Positions 1 through 8,435 of a stretch of DNA of 64,000 bases are shown one piece after another; positions within the stretch are counted from its first letter, which is position 1, and the number at the start of each line of letters is the position of its first letter. The notes beneath the pieces are model-generated. The model saw only the letters and a list, made by a program, of their open reading frames with translations, made no database searches and was not told where the DNA came from. This stretch comes from Tissierellaceae bacterium (GTDB lineage Bacteria; Bacillota; Clostridia; Tissierellales; Tissierellaceae): contig JALNZV010000005.1 in assembly GCA_023229175.1 (NCBI GenBank), positions 1-64,000 on the forward strand. Direction: 5' to 3'. A program made the translations under genes and the position numbers.

Positions 1-64
1 CTGGAAAGGCAACCCTTTTTTAGACAAATTTATTCCGAACAAGAATCTACTTTCTAAATACTGC

Positions 65-877
65 CTAAGCTGCTAAATCAAAGCTAGCTCTATTTCTATA
101 TTCAATTGGTGATATGTATCCTAAGGAACCATGAATCCTTATATGATTATACCAATAAATATATTCTGCAAGCTGTAATTCTAGCTCATCTAAGCGTTCA
201 AATTTATTTTGATATATAAACTCTACTTTTAGGATTTTATTGGTAGCTTCACTTACAGCATTGTCATAAGGATTCCCTTTTCTACTTAGGGAACGTTCTA
301 TTTCAAAGGTTTCTAGGATATTATCTATTTTTATATTATCATATTCTTTCCCACGGTCTGAATGAAAGACCTTTATATCTTTTAAGGAATAAGGGCAGCT
401 TAAAAGTGCTTTTTCTATAAGAGAGGCATCCTTATTGGGACCCACTGAATAGCCTATTATTTCCCTATTAGATAGGTCTACCAAGGTACATACATAGTTC
501 CATTTACTGCCTACTCTAACATAGGTGAGATCGCTTACTGCTACTTCTAGTTTGTTTCTATCATCAAATTGTCTATCGACTATATTAGAAGTCTTAGACT
601 CATTACAGCCCCTGCTATGGACCTTATATTGGGCTACAGTATAGTTGGATACTAGAGCATTTTCTTTCATAATCCTAGCTATCCTTCTTCGTGAAACTTG
701 ATGACCTAGCTTTTGAAGCTCTACTTTAATTTTCCTAGTACCATAATTATTTTTACTTCTATGGAAAATTTTTATTATATGTTTCTCTATCTCCGAATCT
801 TTGTTAGAAGAACTAGCTTCCCTATTATTTAGATGATAATATACTAGGCTTCTTGAGACCTTTAAAAGCTTACACAT
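65..877 (-). CDS. IS3-family transposase OrfB (DDE integrase)
   Basis: This is the catalytic part of the IS3 transposase, which cuts and joins the element's DNA ends. The 270-residue frame has an N-terminal HTH_21-like region (about 40-75) and an rve integrase core. The DDE triad is visible: D in SDLTYVR, D in FHSDRGKEY and E in NPYDNAVSEATNK. The frame is open upstream of this ATG and joins the end of orfA in the -1 frame, so the working product is probably an OrfAB fusion. No internal stop is seen. Confidence 0.9.
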   Translation of the reverse strand: MCKLLKVSRSLVYYHLNNREASSSNKDSEIEKHIIKIFHRSKNNYGTRKIKVELQKLGHQVSRRRIARIMKENALVSNYTVAQYKVHSRGCNESKTSNIVDRQFDDRNKLEVAVSDLTYVRVGSKWNYVCTLVDLSNREIIGYSVGPNKDASLIEKALLSCPYSLKDIKVFHSDRGKEYDNIKIDNILETFEIERSLSRKGNPYDNAVSEATNKILKVEFIYQNKFERLDELELQLAEYIYWYNHIRIHGSLGYISPIEYRNRASFDLAA

Positions 878-878
878 A

Positions 879-913
<35 letters not shown>

Positions 914-918
914 CAGGT

Positions 919-1197
919 CTACTTTTTGCCTAGTAGTAGTGCTGCCTGCTTTAAAATATCATTCTCCATCTCAAGCTGTTTATTTCTTTTTCTTAGTTCA
1001 ATTAATTCCTTCTCCTTGTCTGTCATATTATCTTTAGCATTGAAGGATTCAGTTTTATTGTACCTCACTACCCATTGTCTTAGAGTAGATGGAGAGACCC
1101 CATATTGCTCCTGTAGATCCCTATAGGTGTGGTTACCTTGGTTATATATGTTGACTAATTGCTTCTTGAAATTTTCCTCATAATATTTTCTTGACAT
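919..1197 (-). CDS. IS3-family transposase OrfA (helix-turn-helix subunit)
   Basis: This 92-residue protein has an N-terminal HTH_Tnp_1 domain (TYRDLQEQYGVSPSTLRQWV) and a C-terminal leucine-zipper-like helix (about 60-90). That is typical of OrfA proteins, which bind the IS ends. The gene ends GGC-AAA-AAG-TAG (930-919 on the minus strand). A -1 slip on the A run avoids the stop and reads straight into the orfB frame, which is the usual IS3 route to the OrfAB transposase. A good ribosome site (AGGAGGAGAAA) precedes the start. Confidence 0.9.
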   Translation of the reverse strand: MSRKYYEENFKKQLVNIYNQGNHTYRDLQEQYGVSPSTLRQWVVRYNKTESFNAKDNMTDKEKELIELRKRNKQLEMENDILKQAALLLGKK

Positions 1198-1409
1198 GAT
1201 TTTCTCCTCCTAGTTTTATTATATCATGTTCGGAGAAAAACTGTCCTATCTAGTGTAACCGATCCACTCGCAACATTTCCCAAGGGGCTAACAGGAATAG
1301 CATTCGCTGACATTAGTTGCTATTCAACGGATTTTATATTTACATTTACTAGGAAGTTTTGATGCATTAATCATAGTATAAGGGAATAATAAATGAAGGA
1401 GAAGACGAA

Positions 1410-2018
1410 ATGTCACATAGAAAACTTATTGTATCTACTGGAAATGAACACAAGGTAGAAGAAATTAGAAAGATACTAAAAGACTTACCCATAGAAGTAT
1501 TGTCAAAGAAAGACATCGGATTAAATAATATGACCGTAATAGAAGATGGGGATAGCCTAGAGGAAAATAGTTTAAAAAAAGCTCAGGCACTAGCAGACAA
1601 AGTGGATTATATGGTTTTAGCAGATGACTCTGGATTGTTTGTAGATATATTAAATGGGGAACCAGGTGCATTTTCATCTAGATATGCAGGGGAAGAGGGA
1701 AATGATAAAAAGAACAATATTAAACTACTGCAAAGACTAGAAAACACCCCCTTAGAGAAAAGGTCAGCTAAATTTATGACTGTTATGGTACTAATTACAG
1801 AGGACAAGGAAACCATAATAGTAAGCGGAGAATGTAAAGGGATAATAGGCAGAGAATCCATAGGGTATAATGGATTTGGATATGACCCCTTATTTATTCC
1901 AGAAGGATATAATAATACATTTGCAGAACTAGGCGAAGATGTAAAAAACAGAATATCCCATAGAGCGAAAGCCTTGGAAAATTTAAGGGATAAAATATCA
2001 AAATTATTAGGTGAATAA
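1410..2018 (+). CDS. rdgB: XTP/dITP diphosphatase (RdgB/HAM1 family)
   Basis: This house-cleaning pyrophosphatase hydrolyses non-canonical purine triphosphates (XTP, dITP, ITP) to monophosphates, keeping them out of DNA and RNA. At 202 residues it has normal length for the family. The N-terminal nucleotide-binding STGNEHK motif is at 9-15, the catalytic DDSGL at 72-76, GFGYDPLF at 155-162 and SHRAKAL near 183. It overlaps the downstream phosphoesterase by 8 nt, a pairing common in Firmicutes. The ribosome site is GAAGGAGAAG. Confidence 0.96.
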   Translation: MSHRKLIVSTGNEHKVEEIRKILKDLPIEVLSKKDIGLNNMTVIEDGDSLEENSLKKAQALADKVDYMVLADDSGLFVDILNGEPGAFSSRYAGEEGNDKKNNIKLLQRLENTPLEKRSAKFMTVMVLITEDKETIIVSGECKGIIGRESIGYNGFGYDPLFIPEGYNNTFAELGEDVKNRISHRAKALENLRDKISKLLGE

Positions 2019-2508
2019 AACAATGAAAATAGTTGTAGTATCGGATACTCATGGAAGCACAGATACGATAATAAAGAATATAAGATCAATGGAAAGGCCG
2101 GATATGATTTTTCATTTAGGAGATTATATAGAGGATGGCATAAAAATAAGGGATGCCCTAGATATACATACGATTATGGTGAGGGGAAATGGAGATTTTG
2201 GTAAACGTAAATTTGAAGATGAACAAATTATAGAAATAATGGGAAGGCGAATCTTTTTAACCCATGGGCACAAATATAACGTAAGGTTTGGAGTACAAAA
2301 CCTTTTTTATAGGGCAATGGAAGTACAGGCTGATGTTGTATTATATGGGCATACTCACATAGCTAAGATATTAGATAATGAAGGAATTTTAATAATGAAT
2401 CCTGGGAGTCCAGATTACCCCAGGGGTATCACCAAGAAAGGAACCTTCGGTCTAATTACACTGGGGGATAAGGTAAAGCCAAAGATATTGGAAATAAAAT
2501 ATGTATAA
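2011..2508 (+). CDS. YfcE/MJ0936-type metallophosphoesterase
   Basis: This is a small dinuclear-metal phosphodiesterase of the calcineurin-like superfamily, probably cytoplasmic. Metal-binding motifs appear in order: VVSDTHG, HLGDYIEDG, RGNGD, THGHK and YGHTHI. Two starts are possible. The GTG at 2011 overlaps rdgB by 8 nt and gives 165 residues. The ATG at 2023, preceded by TTAGGTG, gives 161 residues beginning MKIVVVSD, and that is the usual family start. Family members act on generic phosphodiesters in vitro; the natural substrate is unknown. Confidence 0.9.
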   Translation: MNKTMKIVVVSDTHGSTDTIIKNIRSMERPDMIFHLGDYIEDGIKIRDALDIHTIMVRGNGDFGKRKFEDEQIIEIMGRRIFLTHGHKYNVRFGVQNLFYRAMEVQADVVLYGHTHIAKILDNEGILIMNPGSPDYPRGITKKGTFGLITLGDKVKPKILEIKYV

Positions 2509-2522
2509 TGGACAATAATATC

Positions 2523-2551
2523 TTGACAATATATTTTTATCCTGATATAAT
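2523..2551 (+). promoter_or_regulatory. Consensus sigma-A promoter of the tRNA cluster
   Basis: A perfect -35 TTGACA (2523-2528) is followed by a 17-nt spacer and a perfect -10 TATAAT (2546-2551). A TGN extended -10 (TGA) sits just before it. The first tRNA begins 57 nt further on. This is the strongest promoter-like sequence in the window, as expected for a stable-RNA operon. Confidence 0.9.
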
Positions 2552-2607
2552 TTTAAATTGTTAGCAAATAAACTTCAACCAGAAATAGTCACTGAGTGTG
2601 AAAACAT

Positions 2608-2678
2608 GCGGGTATAGCTCAGTGGTAGAGCACTGGCTTCCCAAGCCAGCTGCGAGGGTTCGATCCCCTTTACCCGCT
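2608..2678 (+). tRNA. tRNA-Gly (anticodon CCC)
   Basis: The acceptor stem GCGGGTA/TACCCGC closes a standard cloverleaf. The anticodon stem CTGGC/GCCAG holds loop TTCCCAA, giving anticodon CCC. The T loop is TTCGATC. The discriminator base is T and no CCA is encoded, so 3' processing by RNase Z plus CCA addition is expected. Confidence 0.95.
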
Positions 2679-2683
2679 CTTAT

Positions 2684-2851
2684 GACCTAACCCGGTAAGC
2701 CCAAAGGGCGAACCGTAGGTAGGTCAAACGCAATGAGAACCAAATCTATGCGAGTATACGAGCAAGTAGATTTGTGTTTCGAAACTGCGGAAAATGACCA
2801 TGTATAACCCGGTAAGCCCAAAGGGCGAACCGTAGGTAGGTCAAACGCAAT
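2684..2851 (+). repeat. Paired 47-bp direct repeats with hairpin potential between tRNA-Gly and tRNA-Arg
   Basis: Two identical 47-bp copies lie at 2688-2734 and 2805-2851, offset by 117 bp. Each starts TAACCCGGTAAGCCC and ends TCAAACGCAAT. Each contains a nested hairpin, CGGT-AA-GCCC-AAA-GGGC-GA-ACCG. In copy 1 this is extended by GACCTA/TAGGTC (2684-2689 with 2720-2725). The spacer between copies holds another inverted repeat, CAAATCTA (2741-2748) with TAGATTTG (2767-2774), inside a weaker CGCA/TGCG pairing. No open frame or tRNA fold is seen. Function is unknown. Confidence 0.85.
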
Positions 2852-2859
2852 TCTATAAT

Positions 2860-2933
2860 GCACCTATAGCTCAGTAGGATAGAGCAACGGACTTCTAATC
2901 CGTGTGCCGGGGGTTCAAATCCTCCTAGGTGCG
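2860..2933 (+). tRNA. tRNA-Arg (anticodon TCT)
   Basis: The acceptor stem is GCACCTA/TAGGTGC. The anticodon stem ACGGA/TCCGT has loop CTTCTAA, so the anticodon is TCT (reads AGA/AGG). The discriminator is G and there is no encoded CCA. Confidence 0.95.
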
Positions 2934-2944
2934 TTGGAAAATAT

Positions 2945-3019
2945 GGTGGGTGTGGCCTAGCTGGTTAGGGCGCCAGATTGTGGCTCTGGAGGTCGTGGGT
3001 TCGAGTCCCATCATCCACC
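2945..3019 (+). tRNA. tRNA-His (anticodon GTG)
   Basis: The acceptor stem GTGGGTG/CATCCAC has the extra G-1 paired with C73, the hallmark of tRNA-His. The anticodon stem CCAGA/TCTGG has loop TTGTGGC, giving anticodon GTG. No CCA is encoded. Confidence 0.95.
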
Positions 3020-3037
3020 CTTAAACAAATTTAATAT

Positions 3038-3113
3038 GACCCATTAGCTCAGTAGGCAGAGCACCTGACTTTTAATCAGGGTGTCCCGCGTTCGAATCGC
3101 GGATGGGTCACCA
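3038..3113 (+). tRNA. tRNA-Lys (anticodon TTT)
   Basis: The acceptor stem is GACCCAT/ATGGGTC. The anticodon stem CCTGA/TCAGG has loop CTTTTAA, giving anticodon TTT. The discriminator A is followed by an encoded CCA (3111-3113), the only one in this cluster. Confidence 0.95.
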
Positions 3114-3143
3114 AAAAGTAATGCCTATTGGCCATTACTATTG

Positions 3144-3224
3144 GCGGGAGTGGCGGAACTGGCAGACGCGCTAGACTTAGGATCTAGTGTCATTGACGTG
3201 GGGGTTCAAGTCCTCTCTCCCGCA
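3144..3224 (+). tRNA. tRNA-Leu (anticodon TAG)
   Basis: The acceptor stem is GCGGGAG/CTCCCGC. The anticodon stem CTAGA/TCTAG has loop CTTAGGA, giving anticodon TAG. A long variable arm, typical of class II tRNA-Leu, follows. No CCA is encoded. Confidence 0.95.
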
Positions 3225-3263
3225 CTAAACTATAATTGGCCTATGCCAATTTTTTTAATTTAT

Positions 3264-3336
3264 GCACCCGTAGCTCAATGGATAGAGCACTTGACTTCGG
3301 ATCAAGGTGTTGGGGGTTCGAGTCCTCTCGGGTGTG
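3264..3336 (+). tRNA. tRNA-Arg (anticodon TCG)
   Basis: The acceptor stem GCACCCG/CGGGTGT ends in a G-T pair. The anticodon stem CTTGA/TCAAG has loop CTTCGGA, giving anticodon TCG (reads CGA and possibly other CGN codons). It is the last tRNA of the cluster. No CCA is encoded. Confidence 0.93.
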
Positions 3337-3341
3337 CTAAG

Positions 3342-3382
3342 TCAGCCTTGTAATTTCGAATTGCAGGGCTGAATTGTTTGTT
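3342..3382 (+). terminator. Probable intrinsic terminator of the tRNA cluster
   Basis: TCAGCC and GGCTGA form the outer stem, with additional wobble-tolerant pairing inside (TTGTAATT with AATTGCAG) around a short TCG loop. The following tail, ATTGTTTGTT, is only moderately T-rich. Confidence 0.65.
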
Positions 3383-3496
3383 AAGAAACTAACTATCATT
3401 GTAATTATATATAAATATTGATAAAATTGTAATTGAATAGAAGCATTTAGTATATGATGATTAGTCTTGGAAATCTATATACCAGGAGGAAATTGA

Positions 3497-5149
3497 ATGC
3501 AAGAACTATTATTTGGTATCATTGGCGGAACAGCCCTATTGATGTACGGCGTCGATACTATGGGGGATGGTCTTGAAAAAGTTTCAGGGGAAACTATGAA
3601 AAGGATTATCACAGTCCTAACAGGTAATGTTGTAAGTGCTTTTTTTATTGGAATTTTAGTTACAGCAGTCGTTCAAAGTAGCACTGCTGTGACAGTGTTG
3701 ACTGTGGGATTTGTCAACTCCGGGCTGATGAAGATTTCACAAGCTGTTGGAATTATTTATGGTGCCAATATTGGCACTACCATTACTGCACAGCTTATGG
3801 CTTTTAGTTTTAAGTTCAAGTTGACTGACATAGCCCTTCCAGTTTTGGGAATAGGGTTTGGAATCAACCATATGGTAAAAAACAAAAAGCTTAAGAACAT
3901 TGGACAAGCATTGATGGGATTTGGAATGATGTTTCTAGGTTTAAAGATATTGAATAATGGGATTCCCTATATGCAGGAAAATGAAGTCTTGAGAAGTTTC
4001 TTTACCAATTATGCGTCAATACCAATTGTAGGAGTATTTTTGGGCATAGTAGTTACAGCAATGGTACACAGTAGTGCTGCCACTGTTGCCCTTGTAATGA
4101 TTTTAAGCCAAGCAGGGCTCATAGATTTGCAATCGGCAATCACCATAATGTTAGGGGACAATATTGGCACTTGTTTTACGGCTCAATTAGCTAGTATGAC
4201 TGGGAATATCAATGCACGTAGGACCGCCTGGGCTCATACTCTTTACAATGTAATTGGAGTTGTGCTGACTTGGGTATTTTTACCTCAATTTGTAAAACTG
4301 GTTGCTATTGTGACGGATTATTTTCATGCCAATGCAGATATTTCCGTATACATAGCAAATTCTCATACATTATTTAACTCAGTAAATGCACTAATATTCC
4401 TTCCTATGACAAGGATTTATGTAAATTTTCTTAACAAGGTTATAAAATCAAAAGTAGAATCTAAAAACGGCAAGGTACTACTAAATAGATTACTTCTAGA
4501 TACTCCTGTTGCTGCATTGGAGGCTTCGAGAAATGAGCTTATACGGGGAACCGAGATACTTACTAATATGGTAAAAGATGTAATGAATATGATATACCTA
4601 GAAGATACTAAAAAAATGGGGGAAATTGCCGATAACGAATTTATTATAAATGAGATGCAGAAGGATTTGACTAGATATATTGTAGAGATATCGAAGCGAG
4701 AACTGACAGAAAGACAGTCTATTATGGTTCCTGCCATGATAAGTAGCATAAATAACATAGAGAGGTCAGGAGATAGGGTAATAGAAATAGCTTCTTTGGC
4801 CAGTAAAAAAATTGATGGAGGTTTGCCATTTACTGACACTGCCATCGATGAGTTAAAACAGTTGGAAAGTGCCATCATGGAGTTATTTGATCATACTATA
4901 GTGACATTGAAAAAGAAAGACGAAAAAAGCATAGAGAGAATTATTGAATTGGAGAATCTAGTGGATGATTTAAGTGAATTATTCCAGAATAATCATATAG
5001 ATAGGTTAAACTGCGATGTGTGCAATGTGGATGCAGGGGTAATATATATTGATATCATAGGGCATTTAGAAAGAATAGCAGACCACGTATATAAAATAGC
5101 CATGTATACTAAAGATGAGCTATTTGGCGAGAGAAGGAAGTATAATTGA
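3497..5149 (+). CDS. Na/Pi cotransporter family protein with C-terminal PhoU-like domain
   Basis: This is a membrane protein of the NptA/PNaS family, expected to take up phosphate with sodium. The two inverted repeats are visible: QSSTAVT at 60-66 with GANIGTT at 89-95, then HSSAATVAL at about 191-199 with GDNIGTC at 220-226. The membrane part ends near residue 320, and a PhoU-like helical bundle follows to the end of the 550 residues. A strong AGGAGG site precedes the ATG and a terminator follows, so it is probably monocistronic. The PhoU domain hints at control by phosphate status, but no Pho box was identified. Confidence 0.92.
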   Translation: MQELLFGIIGGTALLMYGVDTMGDGLEKVSGETMKRIITVLTGNVVSAFFIGILVTAVVQSSTAVTVLTVGFVNSGLMKISQAVGIIYGANIGTTITAQLMAFSFKFKLTDIALPVLGIGFGINHMVKNKKLKNIGQALMGFGMMFLGLKILNNGIPYMQENEVLRSFFTNYASIPIVGVFLGIVVTAMVHSSAATVALVMILSQAGLIDLQSAITIMLGDNIGTCFTAQLASMTGNINARRTAWAHTLYNVIGVVLTWVFLPQFVKLVAIVTDYFHANADISVYIANSHTLFNSVNALIFLPMTRIYVNFLNKVIKSKVESKNGKVLLNRLLLDTPVAALEASRNELIRGTEILTNMVKDVMNMIYLEDTKKMGEIADNEFIINEMQKDLTRYIVEISKRELTERQSIMVPAMISSINNIERSGDRVIEIASLASKKIDGGLPFTDTAIDELKQLESAIMELFDHTIVTLKKKDEKSIERIIELENLVDDLSELFQNNHIDRLNCDVCNVDAGVIYIDIIGHLERIADHVYKIAMYTKDELFGERRKYN

Positions 5150-5175
5150 TCCCATAATATTTATGGGATTTTTTT
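5149..5175 (+). terminator. Intrinsic terminator after the Na/Pi cotransporter
   Basis: The stem ATCCCATAA / TTATGGGAT (5149-5157 and 5161-5169) is followed by a T run. Confidence 0.9.
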
Positions 5176-5232
5176 ATGCTAATATTGTATAATAGATTAT
5201 AAAGCGTTATTAATAAATAGGGAGAGATTTTT

Positions 5233-6186
5233 GTGTTAGACATTACTTTATTAGGTACTGGTGGCGGTATGCCAATGACAAATAGATATTTATCATCAGC
5301 AATTATTAGCTTTAAAGGAAGAAAGATTTTGCTAGATAGCGGTGAGGGCACCCAAGTCGCTATGAGAAAATTTAAAACTGGGTTTAAATCCATAGATATA
5401 ATATGTATAACTCATTTTCACGGAGATCATATATTTGGACTGCCAGGGCTGCTTTCTACCATGGGTAACAGCGGAAGGGTTGAACCAATTACTATAATAG
5501 GCCCTGCTGGGCTAAAAAACATAGTAAATGGTCTTTTGCTATCCATATCATATCTACCCTATAAAATTGATTTTATTGAATCACCAGAGGGGCCATTGGG
5601 TCTGGTGATTTCAGAAAATAAATTGGATGTAAGGTATATGACAGAAGATAATCCAAGTACGGACTTAGTTCTTGAAACCTTAAGCCTAGATCACTCATCT
5701 GCATGTTTAGGATATAGTTTTTATATCAATAGAATGCCTAAGTTTTTAGTAGAAAAGGCACTTCTAAATCAGGTACCAAAGCAAATCTGGAAGAAGCTGC
5801 AATACGGAGAAGTGACAACATACGATGGGGAGATATACTATCCAGATATGGTCTTGGGAGAAGCACGGAAGGGGATTAAACTAAGCTTCATAACAGATAC
5901 TAGGCCAACAAAAGAAATAATACAGTTCATATATGGAAGTGATTTATTTATATGTGAGGGTACCTATGGAGACGACGAAGACGTAGATAAGGCCTTCAAG
6001 AATAAACACATGACCTTTGGGGAGGCAGCCACTTTAGCCCATGAAGGTAAAGTCAATGAACTGTTGATTACCCATTTTAGTCCTGCTATGGATGAACCTA
6101 GGGTTTTCAAGCAAAATGCTACGAAGATATTTAAAAATACCGCAATTGGATACGATGGGCTGACAAAAAGTTTAACCTTTGATTAA
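5233..6186 (+). CDS. rnz: Ribonuclease Z
   Basis: This zinc endonuclease removes 3' trailers from tRNA precursors, which suits the nearby tRNA genes lacking an encoded CCA. It is a 317-residue metallo-beta-lactamase fold protein with the signature HFHGDH at 61-66, further metal ligands in DHSSACLGYS and FITDTRPT, and a late THFSPA motif. The start is GTG with GGGAGAG upstream. Length and motifs are normal for the bacterial short form. Confidence 0.94.
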   Translation: MLDITLLGTGGGMPMTNRYLSSAIISFKGRKILLDSGEGTQVAMRKFKTGFKSIDIICITHFHGDHIFGLPGLLSTMGNSGRVEPITIIGPAGLKNIVNGLLLSISYLPYKIDFIESPEGPLGLVISENKLDVRYMTEDNPSTDLVLETLSLDHSSACLGYSFYINRMPKFLVEKALLNQVPKQIWKKLQYGEVTTYDGEIYYPDMVLGEARKGIKLSFITDTRPTKEIIQFIYGSDLFICEGTYGDDEDVDKAFKNKHMTFGEAATLAHEGKVNELLITHFSPAMDEPRVFKQNATKIFKNTAIGYDGLTKSLTFD

Positions 6187-6234
6187 ATGTGAGACCTTTC
6201 ACAATAATTTAAATTTATAAGGGGGAATTAAAAA

Positions 6235-7083
6235 ATGGAAACCTTAGAATTCAATAAATATGTAGCGGCAGGCAATGACTTTATTATATTTGACGGAGAC
6301 AAGATTCCCAAAATGGACTACAATAAGTTAGCCCTTGAGGTGTGCGACAGACATTTTGGTCTAGGCTGCGATGGAATTATGATTTGCATGGAAAGTCAAA
6401 GGGCAGATATAGGAATGCTATATTACAATTCCGATGGTAGTCAAGGAGAGATGTGTGGAAATGGCATCAGGTCATTCTCCAAATATATTTACGATCACAA
6501 TATAGTAAATAGGAAAAATATATCCATAGAGACCTTGGCGGGAATAAAATATATAGATATTTTCACAGATGAGAAAGACAAGGTAACTGGAATTACTGTA
6601 GACATGGGACTGCCTGTATTTGAAGGCAAAAATATACCGATAACTCTACATAAGGATAAGATAATGGAAGAGACCATAACCATAGACCATAAGGATTATA
6701 TCTTTTCCGCAGTTTCTGTAGGGGTACCACATGTAGTCATATTTGTTGACGATATAGATAAAATAAATATAGATGATTTGGGAAGGAAAATTGAAAATCA
6801 CCCTATATTTCCCCAAAAGACAAATGTAAACTTTGTAGAAATAATAGATAAAAGGAATATCAATATTTATACATGGGAAAGGGGAGCTGGAAGGACATTG
6901 GGCTGTGGAACCGGTTCATGTGCTGCCGTTGTGATTGGAAATATATTGAGAAGACTAGACAAAGATGTCCATGTAAAGACTGAGGGTGGAGACTTAAAAA
7001 TAAGTCTAGGAGATGACTTTCAGATTTTTATGACGGGAGATGCAACCCACATAGCCAATGGTAATTTGATAAAAATGAGATAA
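6235..7083 (+). CDS. dapF: Diaminopimelate epimerase
   Basis: This enzyme converts LL- to meso-diaminopimelate, the peptidoglycan and lysine precursor. Both catalytic cysteines are present: Cys74 in GEMCGNG and Cys224 in LGCGTGSCAA. Substrate-binding motifs AAGNDFI near the N-terminus and ERGAGRTLGCGTG near the C-terminus are also present. At 282 residues the length is normal. A GGGGGAA ribosome site precedes the ATG. No other lysine-pathway gene is adjacent. Confidence 0.96.
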   Translation: METLEFNKYVAAGNDFIIFDGDKIPKMDYNKLALEVCDRHFGLGCDGIMICMESQRADIGMLYYNSDGSQGEMCGNGIRSFSKYIYDHNIVNRKNISIETLAGIKYIDIFTDEKDKVTGITVDMGLPVFEGKNIPITLHKDKIMEETITIDHKDYIFSAVSVGVPHVVIFVDDIDKINIDDLGRKIENHPIFPQKTNVNFVEIIDKRNINIYTWERGAGRTLGCGTGSCAAVVIGNILRRLDKDVHVKTEGGDLKISLGDDFQIFMTGDATHIANGNLIKMR

Positions 7084-7097
7084 TAACTGTTTTTTAT

Positions 7098-7126
7098 TTT
7101 ACATATTTCCTCTTATGGTATATAAT
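7098..7126 (+). promoter_or_regulatory. Probable sigma-A promoter of the antiporter/PII-like pair
   Basis: TTTACA (7098-7103), a 17-nt spacer and TATAAT (7121-7126) lie in the dapF-antiporter gap, about 80 nt before the start. Confidence 0.75.
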
Positions 7127-7206
7127 GTGTATGGGTTTAATTATCAATTGTATGGATTTAATGTTGTTAATTACAAAACTTACTTTAAATAAATAAGGGG
7201 GAATAG

Positions 7207-8415
7207 TTGTTGAGTATGCTTTTTAAATTAGGCATAATTGTATTAGTGGGCATTGGGGGCGGAAGGGTAGCAAATTACTTTAAACTTCCCAATGTATCAG
7301 GATACATAGTTGCAGGTTTGTTAATAGGACCTTCTTTTTTAAATATAATTCAGGGTGGAGATATATCTTCCCTTAACATTTTAAATGAAATGGCTTTGGC
7401 CGCCATTGCTTTTTCCATAGGAAATGAATTTTTAATTAAGGATATGAAAAGGGTTGGAAAGGACGTATTTATAATTACTGTAGCTGAAGTAGCCGGAGCT
7501 GTAATCGTAGTATTTATAGTTATGCATTTTATTCTTAGGCAGTCTGTGCCATTTAGCCTAGTGATTGCAAGTATGTCTGCCGCCACAGCGCCAGCAGGTA
7601 TAGTGATGGTAGTGCGGGAATTGAATGCAAGCGGGCCATTGACAAAGACCATTTTACCCATAGTAGCCATAGACGATGCCTTGGGCATTATGGTATTTGG
7701 CGTATTTTTGTCTTTAGCAAAGATATTTTCAGGAGTTGCCAGTTTTTCTTTAGTCCAAGTGATTTTCAGCCCATTGTTTGAGATAATTGGTTCAGTTGTA
7801 TTAGGACTTATCATCGGGGTCGCCATGGGATATGTAGTTAAAAAGGCGAGAAATAAAGAAGAGCTGCTTATAATAACCGTTGGGTTTATATTGTTGGCAT
7901 CTGGGGCCGCCAATTCCCTTAATTTATCTCCATTGCTTACATCCATGATGGTAGGTGCGACACTAGTAAATGTCAAGCAAAATCCAAGCAGGGTATTTGG
8001 GGCAATCAATGAGTTTACTCCTCCAATTAATTTGATGTTTTTCACCTTGGCTGGAGCCAGTTTAGATATTAGAGTATTATTTACAGTGGGAGCCCTAGGT
8101 ATTGGTTATATAATAGCTAGAGCAGCAGGTAAATATTTAGGGGCTACATTTGGTGCCAAGGCCGTGTGTGCAGGAGAAAAGATTGAAAAGTATTTGGGTA
8201 TGAGCCTTTTAACTCAAGGGGGAATTTCCATAGGGCTGTCTATAATAGTAAGAAATCAATTGCCAAACCTGAGTGATGCCATAATTACAGTAATATTATT
8301 TAGCGTTTTAGTGTATGAGATTATTGGCCCAATATTGGCTAAGATAGCCATCACAAAAGCAGGTGAAGTAAATGGCATGCTTAGGAAGAGACAAAAAGTA
8401 GGGAAAAATGCCTAG
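7207..8415 (+). CDS. Cation:proton antiporter (CPA2 type)
   Basis: This is an integral membrane exchanger of the CPA2/Na+-H+ antiporter family, about 402 residues with roughly 11-13 hydrophobic segments. Family-like features include NVSGYIVAGLLIGPSFL near the N-terminus, a TAPAGIVMVVREL helix and AIDDALGIMVFG, whose Asp pair resembles the ion-binding aspartates of the fold. There is no TrkA-N domain. The start is TTG at 7207 or the adjacent TTG at 7210, just after TAAGGGGG. It lies 20 bp upstream of a PII-like gene, which suggests that protein regulates transport. The ion is not identifiable from sequence. Confidence 0.88.
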   Translation: MLSMLFKLGIIVLVGIGGGRVANYFKLPNVSGYIVAGLLIGPSFLNIIQGGDISSLNILNEMALAAIAFSIGNEFLIKDMKRVGKDVFIITVAEVAGAVIVVFIVMHFILRQSVPFSLVIASMSAATAPAGIVMVVRELNASGPLTKTILPIVAIDDALGIMVFGVFLSLAKIFSGVASFSLVQVIFSPLFEIIGSVVLGLIIGVAMGYVVKKARNKEELLIITVGFILLASGAANSLNLSPLLTSMMVGATLVNVKQNPSRVFGAINEFTPPINLMFFTLAGASLDIRVLFTVGALGIGYIIARAAGKYLGATFGAKAVCAGEKIEKYLGMSLLTQGGISIGLSIIVRNQLPNLSDAIITVILFSVLVYEIIGPILAKIAITKAGEVNGMLRKRQKVGKNA

Positions 8416-8435
8416 TTGCGAAAGGATGGTTAGAC

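Noticed and set aside
1607..2089. A 160-codon minus-strand frame opposite rdgB
   Set aside because: It is antisense to a well-supported enzyme gene, with low-complexity Ser/Leu/Phe content and no ribosome site.
3081..3353. A 90-codon plus-strand open frame
   Set aside because: It is an artefact of reading through tRNA-Lys, tRNA-Leu and tRNA-Arg; all three fold as clear cloverleafs.
7350..8045. A 231-codon minus-strand frame opposite the antiporter
   Set aside because: It is the shadow of a membrane protein gene, rich in Asn, Thr and Ile with no recognisable domain or start signal.
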